The notes beneath the pieces are model-generated. The model made no database searches. It had not been told where the DNA came from and was given only the letters and a program-made list of their open reading frames with translations. 64,000 nt of DNA from Benincasa hispida (lineage: Eukaryota; Streptophyta; Magnoliopsida; Cucurbitales; Cucurbitaceae): contig NC_052357.1 in NCBI RefSeq assembly GCF_009727055.1, forward strand, positions 21,218,966 to 21,282,965. The letters are read 5' to 3'. Below, piece by piece: positions 24,578 through 37,001 of this stretch. Position numbers and translations under genes: made by a program. Every line of letters starts with the position of its first letter. Within the stretch, counting starts at the first letter, position 1.

Positions 24578-26312
24578 CTCGTCTAACCTTTGAACAACTT
24601 CTTGAATCACTATTCCAGCTGCAAATCTTGTCCAAATCTTGTTGTGGATCACCACAAGGTCTTCGCTACTATCCTCTTGGAGCTTTAGATTGAGTTGTGT
24701 GACTCAAAATAAGCTTGATTGAGGGGAATTTGGAGGAAGCTTTCTGGTTTTCAGCAATTGAAGAACTCTTCTTCAACACCCAGATTTTCAGAGCTTCAGC
24801 AACAGATTACATCCCCACTTCCACTCAGCCTCTTCACTATTTATTGCATGACAATCATGTTAACAGTACTGTTACATGAATTGCAACTCATGCTTGGAAG
24901 ATTGACTAAATTTGGAAAGTGACGAGTGAGTAAGGTGGTTAAGTAGTATGTGGAAAATTTCCATTTTTATGGGTTTTTCCACTTTCCAATTATTTTCTTT
25001 TTCTTTTAATATGAAACTTATTTTCAAATTAATTTTAATTTCAACTTTTAATAATTAAAACTTGAAATTATATTTAATTTTACGAAAATTAATTCAAAAT
25101 TAATTTTTCTAATAAAATTAATAATTAATACTTAATTAAAAATTTTAATTAATCCAATTAATTTAACATCAAATATTAAATTACTTTAACACTAATTCCA
25201 CCATCATGAAACCCTATTCATGAATTTAATATTTAAATCATATTTAATTATTAATCGATTCTCCAATTTCATTCAATTAAAAATTAAACGTGTAATTATA
25301 TCACATATAATTACTAATTCCCTTAATACGAATGTGAACATTTCAAGTCAACTTATCACGCTACTCTAAGGCTAATCTGGTTGTGAGCTAGTAGCGGGAC
25401 TTAGTGGACCTACAGATCATGGGCTCCAATGATCTAAGATTAATTGGCTAAACTTTTTACATCAAATTATCCCTCATTTGTTCACTACTGGGTCACTCCA
25501 CTAAAGCCCAGAATTGCACTCCCCTCACTGTAGTTATATTATATCCACTCAATATAACCATGATTAGTAAGTTAACCCTTCATAAATTGTTCGTAATAAC
25601 GGCTGGGTCAAAAGGTTATTTACCCCCTAGATTACTTCTTGTTCCTTAAGTCCCAATGATCCTCTAACGAACAATTAGTTTGTGATCTGATCATCAAACT
25701 GAGTCCCTCTCGAGCCAATGAAAGGGTGGGATCCCTCGTTCAAGACCCGGAGTCAGTACTTAAAGGAACAACTTCTCTACTATCCTTGAAGGCGGGTAGG
25801 AGTGAATTCCATCTTGCATCCTATGTCCCCAACTATCTACCCAGTCTTACCCTTGAAATGGGAGGCTTATTTAGCTGGCGCTGTTGAGCCAACCCTCATC
25901 TATGCAAATCTAAGGATAATCTCGAAGAAAAAGGAGTTCATAGTTAACTCAAGATTAAGTTCAAGTTACCTAAGTCATCGCTTTGAAATAGTCAGACTTA
26001 TATAGTAAACAACGTTATAAAAAGACTTATATAGTAAACAACGTTATAAAGTAAGAGTGACTTATTGCATAGGATGCACCCACTTCTCATGTCATGACAT
26101 GTACGAATTAGGATCACTTCGTTTGTAGCACTTTACAACTTTTTGTAACATCTGCAGAGTGGGACGCATCAGATAGTGTTACTAGAATAAAGCACCCAAC
26201 CTTATTCATATACTATAGACCATTTTGACTATTTACTCGAACTTGATCCACTTTTATGTCTTCATATAAAGTTTAAGTACTCATGTAATAGTCATGTAGG
26301 TTTTACTAAGCG
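24578..26312 (-). repeat. LTR, probably the 3' LTR of element E
   Basis: It aligns throughout with the 5' LTR of E (45,590-46,747 plus 49,704-50,216). Shared blocks include TTGTTGTGGATCACCACAAG (24,650 and 45,643), GGGAGGCTTATTTAGCTGGC (25,860) and ATAAAGTTTAAGTACTCATG (26,267). It stops at 26,312 where element B begins, and the U5 end left of 24,578 is missing. It has a single copy of the segment that is doubled around the N at 45,840, and a 29-bp tandem duplication at 25,994-26,051. Confidence 0.75.
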
Positions 26313-27949
26313 ATCGTTTAATAAAAGGTAGACGATCGTTTAGAAAACGCGGCACGCTATGCGATCGTTTAGGAAAGCTAAGCGATCGTTTAGGGACAGG
26401 TGTGCGATCGTTTAGGCGCTTATGTGCGATCGTTTAAACAAAGAGCTACTATCATATAGGCTCTCAAGCTAGGCGATCGTTTACATTTTCACACCGATTG
26501 CGAATTTTTTGAACTTTTTCAAAATGAAAACAATGTTCATTTTATTCATCGATTACCATAACCGAATGTGGATGCTCCCACTAACGAACGATTGAGGAGA
26601 ATAATACGGCCAATTATCTCATAATTAACCAGTTTAATAATAAATGAATATAATCATATTATATTCTTACCCTATAGTTTGATATCACATATCTATTATA
26701 GTAATTTCTCCTCCATTTGATATAAATCATATTTATATCTAATTACCTCCAAATAATGTATCTCATACATTTAGCAAATTATATTATATATAATTAACCA
26801 GTTCAATTATATCATATATAATCGAACTCTCTCTTGTCGATTTGAACATTTCAAACTGACCCAAACACTGATTCTCGACTTTATGCAAGCTACCCGGGGA
26901 CCTAATGGACCTGTGACTCGAAGCTCCAACGGTACGTGAATAGCTAACTAAACTCTTTAGCCACAAAATCCATCATCCGTTAACTGTCAGGCATTCCACT
27001 AAAGACCAACATCTGAACTCTTCTTAAAAAAGATATATTTCTGTGTCAATCGGATATAACCAATCATGAACATGATCATCCTTCACAGATGCTCGTTAGT
27101 ACAACTGGGACAATTTACCATTTTGCCCTTGTAGTTATATCTCACTCCTTAAGTATCACTGATTCCTCTAATGAACAATACAACAAAGTCCAACTATGTG
27201 TGAATACCTCTCGGGGCAAGAGAAGGTGTGTGGTGCCACATCGTTCAAGTCTTGGAATCAGCCCTTAAGAGAGATATCTATCCACTTACCCCTACCTCGG
27301 GGAAGGAGTGAATTTCATCTTGTGTAGCTTGGTTCCCAGCTCCCAAATCAGACGAATCCTCAAAATGGTAGGTTTGAATCGGCGACCTGGCCACTCGTAC
27401 CCATACAAATCAAAAGACCACTCTCAATGGCAGGAGTTCCCAACTCACTCAGGATTGAGGTCATGTTACCTATGATCATCCTAGTGAAGTGAAGTATTTT
27501 TCATGAACGGTGTTATATAACGAGACGTTAATACCTCATGGTCAGGTCTTATAGAAACTCTTTGTATAGGACGCCCCTGCTCGCATGTCCCCTACACGAA
27601 TGATTAGGATTAGACTATTTGTGACAAGTCACAACACTTGTGACCATTCCACAAAGTGGGCCGCCTCCGTAGCGTTACCAGGATAAGGTTTCTCTCCTAT
27701 ATCCATATACTACAGACCATTTCTGTTATCACAAAAGACATGATCCACTTGTATGTCGCCACATACATGCTTAAGTTACATACAGATAACCTAGGATTTT
27801 ATGTTTATTGGTTTGTGGTAAAGCAAATAAAACATACAACAGAGCAAAAACAAGATGTGAAGTAAATATCATATATTATACAATACAAACGTTTGTACAA
27901 ACTATTTACAAAATATAGGACACGAGACTTTAAGGCATCAACCCCAACA
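26313..27949 (-). repeat. 3' LTR of element B (end missing)
   Basis: It starts TGTTGGGGTTGATGCC (minus, 27,949) next to the polypurine tract and matches 39,829-41,462 closely. It breaks at 26,313, so the part matching 39,337-39,828 is absent. It contains seven CGATCGTTTA motifs at 26,320-26,480. Confidence 0.85.
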
Positions 27950-27963
27950 ATCTCCCATTTGTC
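27950..27963 (-). other. Polypurine tract of element B
   Basis: The minus strand reads GACAAATGGGAGAT directly before the LTR start at 27,949. Confidence 0.75.
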
Positions 27964-28050
27964 CTAAAGCGAAGTGGGGTGTACATAAAACTAGTAAAAA
28001 ACAATAAACTAGGGCATAAAAGCTCAGTACAAGAAAATTTGCCACTTGCC

Positions 28051-28998
28051 CTAGTCCAGCCGCGGACAATCCTGTAGACCCATGCTCTGAAGGTGACCCT
28101 CAAACATTGTAACTATGAGAGCCTTCGTAAACGAGTCAGCAATATTGTGCTCTGAATCGATCTTCGTGACGATCACGTCCCCTCGATACACTATCTCGCG
28201 GATCAGATGATACTTCCACTCTATGTGTTTGTCGTGCCACTGACTCCTCGGCTCTTTGGAGTTCACAACTACCCCACTATTAACACAATATAGCGTAATG
28301 GGCCTAGACATATCTGGAACAACTTCCAGTATTTTCAAGAACTTCTTGAGCCATACGACCTCCTTAGTAGCTTCGCAAGTCGCTACTTACTCTGCCTCCA
28401 TAGTGGAGTCGGCGATGCACCCCTGCTTAGTGCTTCGCCACACTACAGCTCCTCCGTTAAGAGTAAAGACTGGCCCTGATGTGGACTTGCGGGAGTCCTT
28501 ATCAGTCTGAAAGTTAGAATCTGTGTATCCAGTAAGGATCAAATCACTAGATCCATACATGAGCATGTAGCCTTTCGTTCTCCGAAGATACTTGAGGATG
28601 TTCTTCACTGCGGTCCAGTGACCCTGGCCTGGGTTAGACCGATACCTACTAACTATGCCCACAGCATAGCAGATGTCTGGACGAGTACAGAGCATCATGT
28701 ACGTCAAACTGCCAACGGTAGTAGGCCCGTCTCATCTCCACAACCTCTTGAGATATCTTAGGACACATGTCCTAAGACAAAGTGGCTCCATGTCTGAACG
28801 GCAGTAAGCCCCTCTTGGCGTCCTACATTGAATACTTGAGCAACATCTTGTTAATGTACGATGCCTGGACAGTGCTAGCACTTTGTTCTTACGATCCTGA
28901 AAGATCTGTATATCTAGAACAAATTGAGCCTCTCCGAAATCTTTCATTTGGAATTGGGTTGCTAACCAGTTCTTAACTGCAGTCAGTAGACCTACATC
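28051..28998 (-). pseudogene. RT C-terminal part and RNase H of element B
   Basis: It begins NDVGLLTAVKNWLATQF, the residues that follow YVDDILLIG in Copia RT, continuing the frame broken at 33,988. Then come GEAQFVLDIQIFQDRKNK, the conserved DICYAVGIVSRY and STSGPVFTLNGGAVVW, and RNase H with IREIVYRGDVIVTKI and the end HLQSMGLQDCPRLD at 28,051. Frameshifts occur near 28,384 and 28,720-28,850. Confidence 0.85.
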
Positions 28999-29003
28999 AT
29001 TTC
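28999..29003. other. Left target duplication of solo LTR C
   Basis: ATTTC here corresponds to ATTCC at 33,988-33,992, with one substitution. Removing C and one copy restores the RT reading frame. Confidence 0.8.
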
Positions 29004-30778
29004 TGTTGGAAATGGTGTCCTAATTCTTCCGGAGTCTCATTAAATTGTAAAGATACACATTGTTTAATGAATAAAATAAGTGTTACTTAATTCTGGCATT
29101 TACTCATATCCAATAAACAAAGCTTCTTGGTTATCTTATGTGAACTTAAGCATGTATTTGTGATATACAAGTGGATCATGCCTTAAGTGATAACCTAAAT
29201 TGATCTGTAGTATAAGGATTAAGGTGGGATACCTGATCCTTGTGAAACTACGAATACGACCCGCTTTATAGAGGTTTGCAAGTGTTGTAAACTACTACTG
29301 ATGGTAGACCCTAACCATTTATGTGGAGCCGTGCGAGCGAGGGTGTCCTATACAAAGAGTTTGTATAAGACCTGGACCACGAGATGATTAGACTCTGTAT
29401 ATAACGCTGTTGATACTAGAGACTTGTATCTCAACTAAACGACCATAGGTGAGACGACCTCAATCCTAAGTGTTTTAGGAACTCCTGCCTTTGAGGGTGG
29501 TCCTTTGATTAGTATGGGTGAGAGTGGTCAGATTGCTAACTCAACATGCCTATCTTTTTGGGGACTTGCCTGATCTGGGAGCTGGGAACTCAAATCACAA
29601 GATGGAATTCACTTCTTTCTTGAAGCATGGATAAGTAAAGACATTGCTCCCTTAAGGGCTGATTCCGGGGCATGAACATAGTGGCCATAGCTTATCTTTG
29701 GAAGAGAAGACTTAGTCATAGTAGGACTATGACTTATGTTCAAGAGAGATTAGTGGTACTTAAGGAGTTAGAAGTAACTACAGGGGCATACCGATTATTG
29801 GTCGAGCTGTACTTACAAGCGATCTGTGAAGGGATATCACATTGCTGATTGGTTAAGATAGACACATAAATATCTGTGGTAGGGAGAGTTCAGCTGTCGG
29901 TCTTTAGTGGAGTGCCTAGCAATTAACGAATAGTGGATCTTGTGACTAAATAGTTTAGTCAATTATTCACGTACCGTTGGAGCTTCGAGCTACATGTCCA
30001 TAAGGTCCCCTTGGTAGCTCAATGAATTCAGTTGAGCATGAGTTCTTGGTGTTTATTTGAAATGTTCAAATTGACAAGAGGTATTTTGATTATATATGAT
30101 ATAATCGGTATGATGTATGAGATACGTCTAGTGGAGGATTGATGTAAATGAGATTTACATTAAGTACCATGGAATAGAAAAAGAACTATGGTTTATATAT
30201 TCCATGAGATGAAATATTAAAACTGTGAACCCCGAATCATAATTTCTCTACTTAAGTATATTCCCTACTAAGACTAGTGTGGTGAGTAGGTTGATGTGGA
30301 AACTAGTGTGTAATGGTAGAGAAAAGAGTGGAGATTTGAAGAAACGAGGAAATTTGGAAGTTTAACTCTTAGGGAAAATTTGGAAAATTTGGCAAAGTTT
30401 ATAATTTTGCATTGGATGCGTTGGATGTGTTGGATGCATTGGATGCGTTGTTGAAGGAAGGAAGATGGAAGTGACGCGTTGGAAGGCAGCCCATGCGTCG
30501 AGCAGCCTCGGCCAGGGCCCTTGCCCAATGCGTCGAGCAGCGAGCTATGCGTCAAGCAGCATCGGCCAAACGCCCCTGCTCATGCGTCGAATGGCCATGC
30601 CCAAGCGTTGAGCACCCTGCCGAGCAGTCATGCCCGTACGTCGGGTGCCCTGCCATGCAGCCAAGCGTGCAGCAAATGTGGCCAAGCACGTCCATGCGGC
30701 CGAACGAGCAAACGATGGCTAGCATACGCCGCACGCCCATGTGTCGAAGCAGCACGCCCATGCGTCGAAGCAGTAGCC

Positions 30779-30816
30779 CTGTCTCTTATACACATCTAGA
30801 TGTGTATAAGAGACAG
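30779..30816. other. Nextera mate-pair junction adapter (artefact)
   Basis: Positions 30,779-30,797 read CTGTCTCTTATACACATCT, the 19-bp Tn5 mosaic end. Positions 30,798-30,816 are its exact reverse complement. This head-to-head pair is the Illumina Nextera mate-pair circularisation junction. Translations of it give the well-known contaminant peptide VSYTHLDVYKRQ in both directions. It is not plant sequence. A 78-bp segment (30,701-30,778) recurs after it (30,837-30,914) with one mismatch, so the surrounding assembly is chimeric. Confidence 0.97.
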
Positions 30817-31390
30817 GCCCATGCCATGCGGCCATGCGAACGAGCAAACGATGGCTAGCATACGCTGCACGCCCATGTGTCGAAGCAGCACGCCCATGCG
30901 TCGAAGCAGTAGCCTGTGCAGCATGCTCATGCGTCAGTGGCCAGCACCATGTGCCCATGCCAAGGAAGCCATGTGATGTTGCCTAGTGAGCCATGCGTCA
31001 AGGAAGGACGGTCACTCTATGCATTAGTGATGGTTAGCTCTTTGTGATGGCTAAGTTGGATTGCGGTGGTTAAGTTGAATTGTAATGGTAGTAAATTGGC
31101 TTGCTATGCGTTGATGATAGGCTATGCATTGAGTATGGATTATGCATTGAACATCCAAGAGTTAGATGCATACAAAGGATGAGATCACCTAGGAAACGTC
31201 ATCAAACTATGTGTCTTCTTGGGAGGAAAGCCTTAAGCCTTTAGAATTTGAGGTGGTGACATCAGATTGGAAGCTCATGCATTGGCTATACACAGGAGGA
31301 AGACACTTAGGTTGTGCTGATAGTGTGTGGGAGAAACACTTGGCCATGCAGCCAAGTAGGTGGTGTCAACTCTGGGAAGGTTTGGATGCC

Positions 31391-31399
31391 TATAAATAG
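31391..31399 (+). promoter_or_regulatory. TATA box of the Gypsy-like LTR
   Basis: TATAAATAG in the middle of the LTR, at the expected U3-R border, on the same strand as the LTR termini. Confidence 0.5.
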
Positions 31400-32216
31400 C
31401 GCCAAAAGACTTCATTTTTAGATCACAATTTAGAAATACCGTAAAAAGAGTGGGAGAGTTGAGGAAACCTTGCGTTGGAGCCAAAGTCCATGCGTTGGTC
31501 ATAGAATTTCAAAGAAGACGCATTGGATAGTGAAGTCTGGAAAGCAGCATCAAATGGGGACGAGAAGTTCTCCCAATTTACTCGTGCATTTGGAGTGATT
31601 TCAAAGCCACCAGAAATTTCTAAAAGTCTAGTTTTCAGGGTAAGGCTTCCATAGGAAAAACTCAAACGGATCACGCTGAAAACTAAGAAGAAGACAGAAG
31701 GGTCAGGCTGTCGAATAAGCTTGGGCCAGTCTTGAAGATTTTATGATTCCCGCCAAACCACGAGCGGTTCTAAGCGGAAATTTTAGGATATGTTTGTAGA
31801 AGGAAGTATCTCAAAATAAGATTTAGAACTATGAGTAATCTAAGCTGTAAATTGAATCTGGATTCTAGGGGTGAAAAGGGAGCCACTAGAATGAAAAGCT
31901 CATAAGCAATCAAGGTGAGTGGCTAAAATGTTTTGACTAAAACATTTGCTTAAAATGTTTGATTACAATGTGTTATAGAAAGCATATTTTAAAGAAGATT
32001 ATTCTCATGCCAGCTAGTTTTACAAAGTCATTTCCAAGCAAACCATGAGTTATGTTTTAAACACATGCATGTGTGAGAAATTGTTGAAAAGCGATTTATA
32101 CGTGCTAAATATACTCAGCATGTGTTAGTACCTTTTAAGCCATGTTTTTATATGTGTTATACTTTACATGCTTTAAAGAGAGAAAGTAATTTATGACTAG
32201 TTTTACTTAAAACACG

Positions 32217-32350
32217 ATACCGAAGGAAATTTGAGAAGGTATCCGCCCAACTAGATACCGAAGGACTTTGAGAAGGTATCTATTGGTACTGAAGAACGTT
32301 TGAGAAGGTACCAAACCAACCAGATACTGAATGAGGTTTGAGAAGGTATC
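32217..32350. repeat. Short tandem array, 4 units of 32-38 bp
   Basis: TTTGAGAAGGTATC and its variants recur at about 32,231, 32,268, 32,300 and 32,338, each preceded by GATACCGAAGG or a variant. It lies in the transcribed part of the LTR, upstream of an ACTCACTAGGCGC block. Confidence 0.75.
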
Positions 32351-33987
32351 TGAACAGAAGTACCTAAGGTATGACGGTACTTAGTACGGCCACGTACACG
32401 TAGGTAGAGTCAAAGATTGAGCAAAAGGGTTCTCTCTTGCCTAGTAGTTGATGTTTGGATTGTTTTTACCCACAATAGGGTTATCCTCAACTGAGAAACA
32501 ATTTTACTGTTTTATGATTAAAATAGCTTCATATGTTTCATGCTTGGAAAAGTTTTATACTGCAGTACAAGTACTGTAGAAGTTAATATTTCAGTTAAAT
32601 TCTTTATTGAGATTTTGAATGAGAATCAATTATCTTTCTTACAGCACTCACTAGGCGCAAGCTCACCCTGTTTTCAAATGTTTTCCTTCCCTCCCCCCCC
32701 CCCCCAACGGTAGTGGTCAAATCCTCTGAAGATAGCTCTGCATCTGCTCTACCACTAAAGGAAAAAGAGATTTGTAACCCATCTGTTTAGGTGGTTTCTG
32801 TTAATATTGTACACATGCTACTATTGTTCATATAGGGACTAGAGTTTTTGGGTTTTGGGACTTGTAAATTTAGTGTTGTAATGAATCTAAATGTGTTATG
32901 TTTCTAAATTAATAAATTTTTGGCCTAAAGACATTCCACTGTATATAAATTATAGTTTGGTATCAGAGTTATTCTGTAAGAGTTATTAGGCAGTAAGTGT
33001 CAATCAAAGGGTTGATAACTGATGCAGCCACACCCTTCTCTAGGCTAAGAGGGTGGTCTAGGACGGGGTGTGACAAAACTATCAGTTATAAATATAATAT
33101 GATAAGTTAGTCATTTATATTTACAATAATATTAATTATTGGATAATTAAATCTTTTTCTCTAATAACCAATTGAGTGGGAGGTTATTGGTGGTTCATGG
33201 TAACCGTGAGTTAAAAGGAAAATCGTTTTCCTAATTTTAGTAAGTATTGAAAAGTTTTTACAAAAGGTTGCAAAATTGTTTTGAGATTTCTCTCACAAAA
33301 AGAATCCAACGGAATGGAAGCTTGTCAAGTAAATACAGATTTACTAAGCGACAGCTTGAGCAAAGTAAACGATCGTGTAGTGTTTTGTAGGAGACAAACA
33401 CTAAGCTAAACGGTTAGCTAAATGATCGCTTAGCTTTTGTTAGACGATCGCTTAGCTTTAGCTAAATAATTGGGTATCGACCCATGCGATAGGTTTTTGT
33501 CTTCTCCCACTTGCCCAATCATGTACACGATTGTGCTTTCCTCCTTCGTCTGCCTCAAACATAGTTCAAACAGAGCCCACCCTTTGGATTCTCATACCGA
33601 GAATACCAAGGTAACCTTCTTGATCGTTTCATACTCAACTCGACACCGTCGAGGTTCTGTGGAGGCCGTTCGTGTTGCTGAAGTGTTCGTGACCAAGCCG
33701 ACCGCTGAGGATGAGTGCGAAGTGTTCGTGCAGTGTTGCAGTCGTGTTGTTCGAGCATTCGAGGTTGCTGTGTTTGAGCGTTCATGAGCAAGGATCGTCG
33801 AGACAAGTCTACAAATGTTTGTATCTTTCACCTTATTCATGTGTAGTTATCATGTTGTAATTTCTATATTGATTGTATAACCGCATGTTTTGTTTACGAC
33901 TGTAATTTGTAATGTTCATTCATGATTGTAATTTGGTATAAACTTTTTTTCCGCTGCTTAGGGAAATCTCTGATTTGATTTCCTTCA

Positions 33988-36140
33988 ATTCCCAATGAGT
34001 AGTATATCGTCTACGTACAACGCTAAAAAGACTACTGAAGCATTGATGATCTTCTTGTAGACACAAGGTTCATCAACGTTTTAGTCAAAGCCATACGATT
34101 TTATCGCAGTATCAAACCGTATGTTCTAAGATCAAGATGCCTGTTTCAGCCCGTAAATGGACCGATTCAGCTTGCAAACTTTTTGCTCTTAACCTTGGGC
34201 TATGAATCCCTCGAGTTGCACCATATAAATGGTCTCCTCAAAATTTCCATTCAGAAAAGTCATCTTGAAGTCCATTTTCCAGATCTCATAATTGTAATAA
34301 GTTGCAATGGACAGGAGGGTGTAGATCGACTTTAACATGGCAACAGGCGAGAAAGTCTCCTCATAGTCGACTCCCTCGACCTAGGTATAACTCTTTGCCA
34401 CAAGTTGAGCCTTGAAGGTCTGTACCTTCCCATCTGCACCCCGATTAACTTGTAGATCCATTTAAAACCTTTAAGTCTTACCACATCAGGCTGATCTACA
34501 AGATCCCATACTGAGATGAAGTAGATCGACTCCATCTCGAGATCCATTGCTTTGACCCATTCATCCAATCAACATCCTCCACTGCCTTCTGATAAGACAA
34601 CGGATCTTCGACATCGCCATCTGCTACCATAGCAAGGATTTCCATGAAATGTAGGGAGAAAACAGGCCGGTTCGCAACCCTCCCACTACGTCGAGGTTCC
34701 CTCAAATCTTGAGGTGGAACCGACCTACTAGATGAACTCCCATCAACAACTTTTGTTGATGTAGCAGGCTCTTCAACAACTCTTGTTGAAGTTTCAGTAG
34801 TTTCATTGGAAAGCTCAAGCAACACGACTTTCGTGGATTGTGCTCCCATATATGATCCTCCTCCAGGAAAGTAGCGTTCATTGAAACAAACACCCTATTT
34901 TTCGTTGGATCATAAAAATAACCCCCTCGTGTACCTTTGGGTAGCCTATAAAGAGGCATAATCTCGACCATGGTTCCAACTTCTTGGGATTAGCCTCAAG
35001 CACATGTGCAGGGAAACCTCAAATACGGAAGTGACGTAAACTACCTTTACGCCCGTTCCAACTCCAGAGGTGTTCTCACAAAACTCTTGGAGGGAACACA
35101 GTTGAGTATGTATACTACAGTCTCTACTACAAAACCCAAAAACGAGTCATGTAAAGAAGCGTAACTCATCACCGAACGAACCATGTCCAATAAGGTTCTA
35201 TTTCTTCTCTCCACTACACTATTCTGTTAAGGTGTACCCGACGCTGAGAGTTAGGAAAGGATTCCATGTTCTATCAAATAGTCTTGGAATCCTGAGTCCA
35301 AAAACTTTCCACCTCGATCCGATCAAAGTGTTTTAATCCGTCTATCCAATGCATTTTAAACTTCAGCCTTGAACTCTTTAAACTTTTCAAAGAATTCAGA
35401 CTTCCGTTGCATAAGATAAACATACCCGTACCTAGAGTAATCATCAGTAAAACTGATAAAATACTCATAGCCACCTCGAGTTTGCACATTCATAGGACCA
35501 CAAAGGTCAGAATGTACTACCTCAAGAGGCTCTTGGCTCTATAACCTTTTCCAGTAAAAGGTCGTTTAGTCATCTTACCTTTAAGGCAAGACTCGCACAC
35601 TGGTGAATAATTTTCTTCTAACTCACTTAGAAGTCCATTCTTCACCAATCTCTCAATCCTATTGAGATTGATGTGCCCTAAATGAATATGCTAAAGATGG
35701 GCATTTTATTTTGGAAAAATACGTCAACGTTTTGTTTAAGTTACGACAGTTTTAAATAATTCTGTGTTATGGAGGGAATTAATGGCTAACGGCTTTAGCA
35801 CATATAAATAAGATTCCAAATTTAATGTACAAATAATAACACCATCTTTATGAATAAACGTTTTATCCACATTAAAACTAATAGTTTATTTACATTGCAG
35901 AAAACACTTTACAGAAATAAGGTTCCTCTTAAGTTCGGGAAAAATATATACATCATTCAAAACAAGAAACATATTCTGCAAAGCTAATTGGAGCTCTCCA
36001 ACTTCCAATGCTGAGACAACATGCCCGATGGCTACTCGCATCGTCATCTCACCAACCTCCAACTGTCACCAGTATCTAATCCCCTGAAAAGAAGAACGAG
36101 CGTGATTAGTAGTGCCTGAATCAATTATCCAGTTCCTCTT
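33988..36140 (-). pseudogene. Protease, integrase and RT N-terminal part of B
   Basis: Protease WIIDSGTTNH (about 36,100-36,135) has DSG intact. GAG-pre-integrase remnants are near 35,600-35,690. Integrase core pieces YDYSRY and SEFFEKFKEF are near 35,380-35,450 in more than one frame. The integrase C-terminus (34,700-34,970) reads YRLPKGTRGGYFYDP. The RT N-terminal part carries DEWVKAMDLEMES (about 34,530-34,565) and ends with an intact YVDD (34,006-34,017) followed by ILLIG, where solo LTR C is inserted. Stops and frameshifts are scattered. Confidence 0.85.
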
Positions 36141-37001
36141 CCTCTCTTTCAGCCAGCGAGGACAGTTGCTCTTCCAGTGCTCATTCTGATTACACTGGAA
36201 AGACTTTCCCTTTTCAATCGGTTGACGCCTTCTTAGGGCGACAGGCGGCAAGTTAGATGGCGCCTTCCCTTTTCCCATACCACCTTTCTTCTTCTTCCCT
36301 TTTGTAGAGTTAGAAATAGAAGGTGCAGACTTCGTCCTTGAGGTCGAACCTCTATGAAACTTTCTGGAGGATGAACCAACATTTTCCTCACCCTTCTTCT
36401 TCTACTTACTTTTCAGTAAAGATTGGTAGGTCTACAACTCATTGAGGAGAGTTCAAAGGTTATATTTCACTTTGTTAAGAATCACATTACTAACAAAGTG
36501 TATGAAGCTTTTCGGCAAAGAACGCAGGATTTTGCTAACCTGGCTGCCCTCATCGATGGTTGACCCATTCAACTCCGCCACGTTGAAGTGGACCATCATG
36601 TTAAGCACATGTTCACGAATAGAGGTGCCTTCTTCCATTTTGGAGTTGAAAATATATATAAGAGCTTCATGCATAAGCTGTTCAGACGGCTGTCCAAACA
36701 TCCCCCGCAAGGACTCCATGATCTCACGTGCCAAAACCATAGGTTCATGTTTCTTGGCCAAGACTTCCGAAAGATTTGCCAAGATGTAAGGTCGGGCCTT
36801 CTCATTCGCCCGTGTTCATCGTTCGTATGCCTCCTGAACATTTCGAGCGACATTTGGAGCTGGAATAGAAGGACAGATCTCTGTAAGAGCAAACATAAGA
36901 TCCTCGATGATTAGGATCGTCGTGATCATGTGTTTCCAAGTCGAAAAATTGTCGCTAGTTAATTTTTCGGCGCTTAGCAAAGCTAACATGGTTGTTGCCA
37001 T
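36141..37001 (-). pseudogene. gag of element B (frameshifted)
   Basis: The start MATTMLALLSAEKLTSDNF (37,001) is the usual Copia gag opening (DUF4219). After a frameshift near 36,800 the UBN2 core is open from 36,782 to 36,453: LREVLAKKHEP-like sequence, IMESLRGMFGQPS and EHVLNMMVHFNVAE. A lysine-rich linker and zinc knuckle follow (36,160-36,230), reading SFQCNQNEHWKSNC, so the first zinc-binding cysteine is serine. The protease follows without a break in the second frame. Confidence 0.85.

Larger units (their letters stand above)
30224..33075 (+). mobile_element. Solo Gypsy-like LTR inside solo LTR C
   Basis: Begins TGTGAACCCC and ends GGACGGGGTGTGACA. The flanking host sequence reads TTAAAAC on the left and AAACTATC on the right, giving a 4-bp AAAC duplication (5 bp, AAAAC, if the last A is shared). 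TATAAATAG at 31,391-31,399 lies in the plus direction. A GC-rich, GCGTCGA-rich block (30,412-30,990) precedes the TATA, and a short tandem array follows it (32,217-32,350). No coding region. True length is overestimated because an adapter with duplicated flanks lies inside. Confidence 0.75.
29004..33987 (+). mobile_element. Solo Copia LTR C, split by a Gypsy-like LTR
   Basis: Begins TGTTGGAAATGG, ends TTTCCTTCA, and is flanked by ATTTC/ATTCC. Removing 30,224-33,075 leaves 2,132 bp, the length of B's 5' LTR (2,126 bp), with no internal region, so it is a solo LTR left by LTR-LTR recombination. It lies antisense to element B's pol. The right part (33,076-33,987) has CGATCG motifs (33,370-33,460) and the U5 end near CCGCTGCTTAGGGAAATC. 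Confidence 0.85.

Noticed and set aside
30779..30816. A native Tn5-like insertion or a functional 38-bp palindrome
   Set aside because: The engineered mosaic-end pair is exactly the library junction adapter, and no transposon sequence adjoins it.
30493..30858. 121-aa and overlapping frames in the GC-rich block as a gene
   Set aside because: They run through the adapter and short repeats on both strands; no domain is present.
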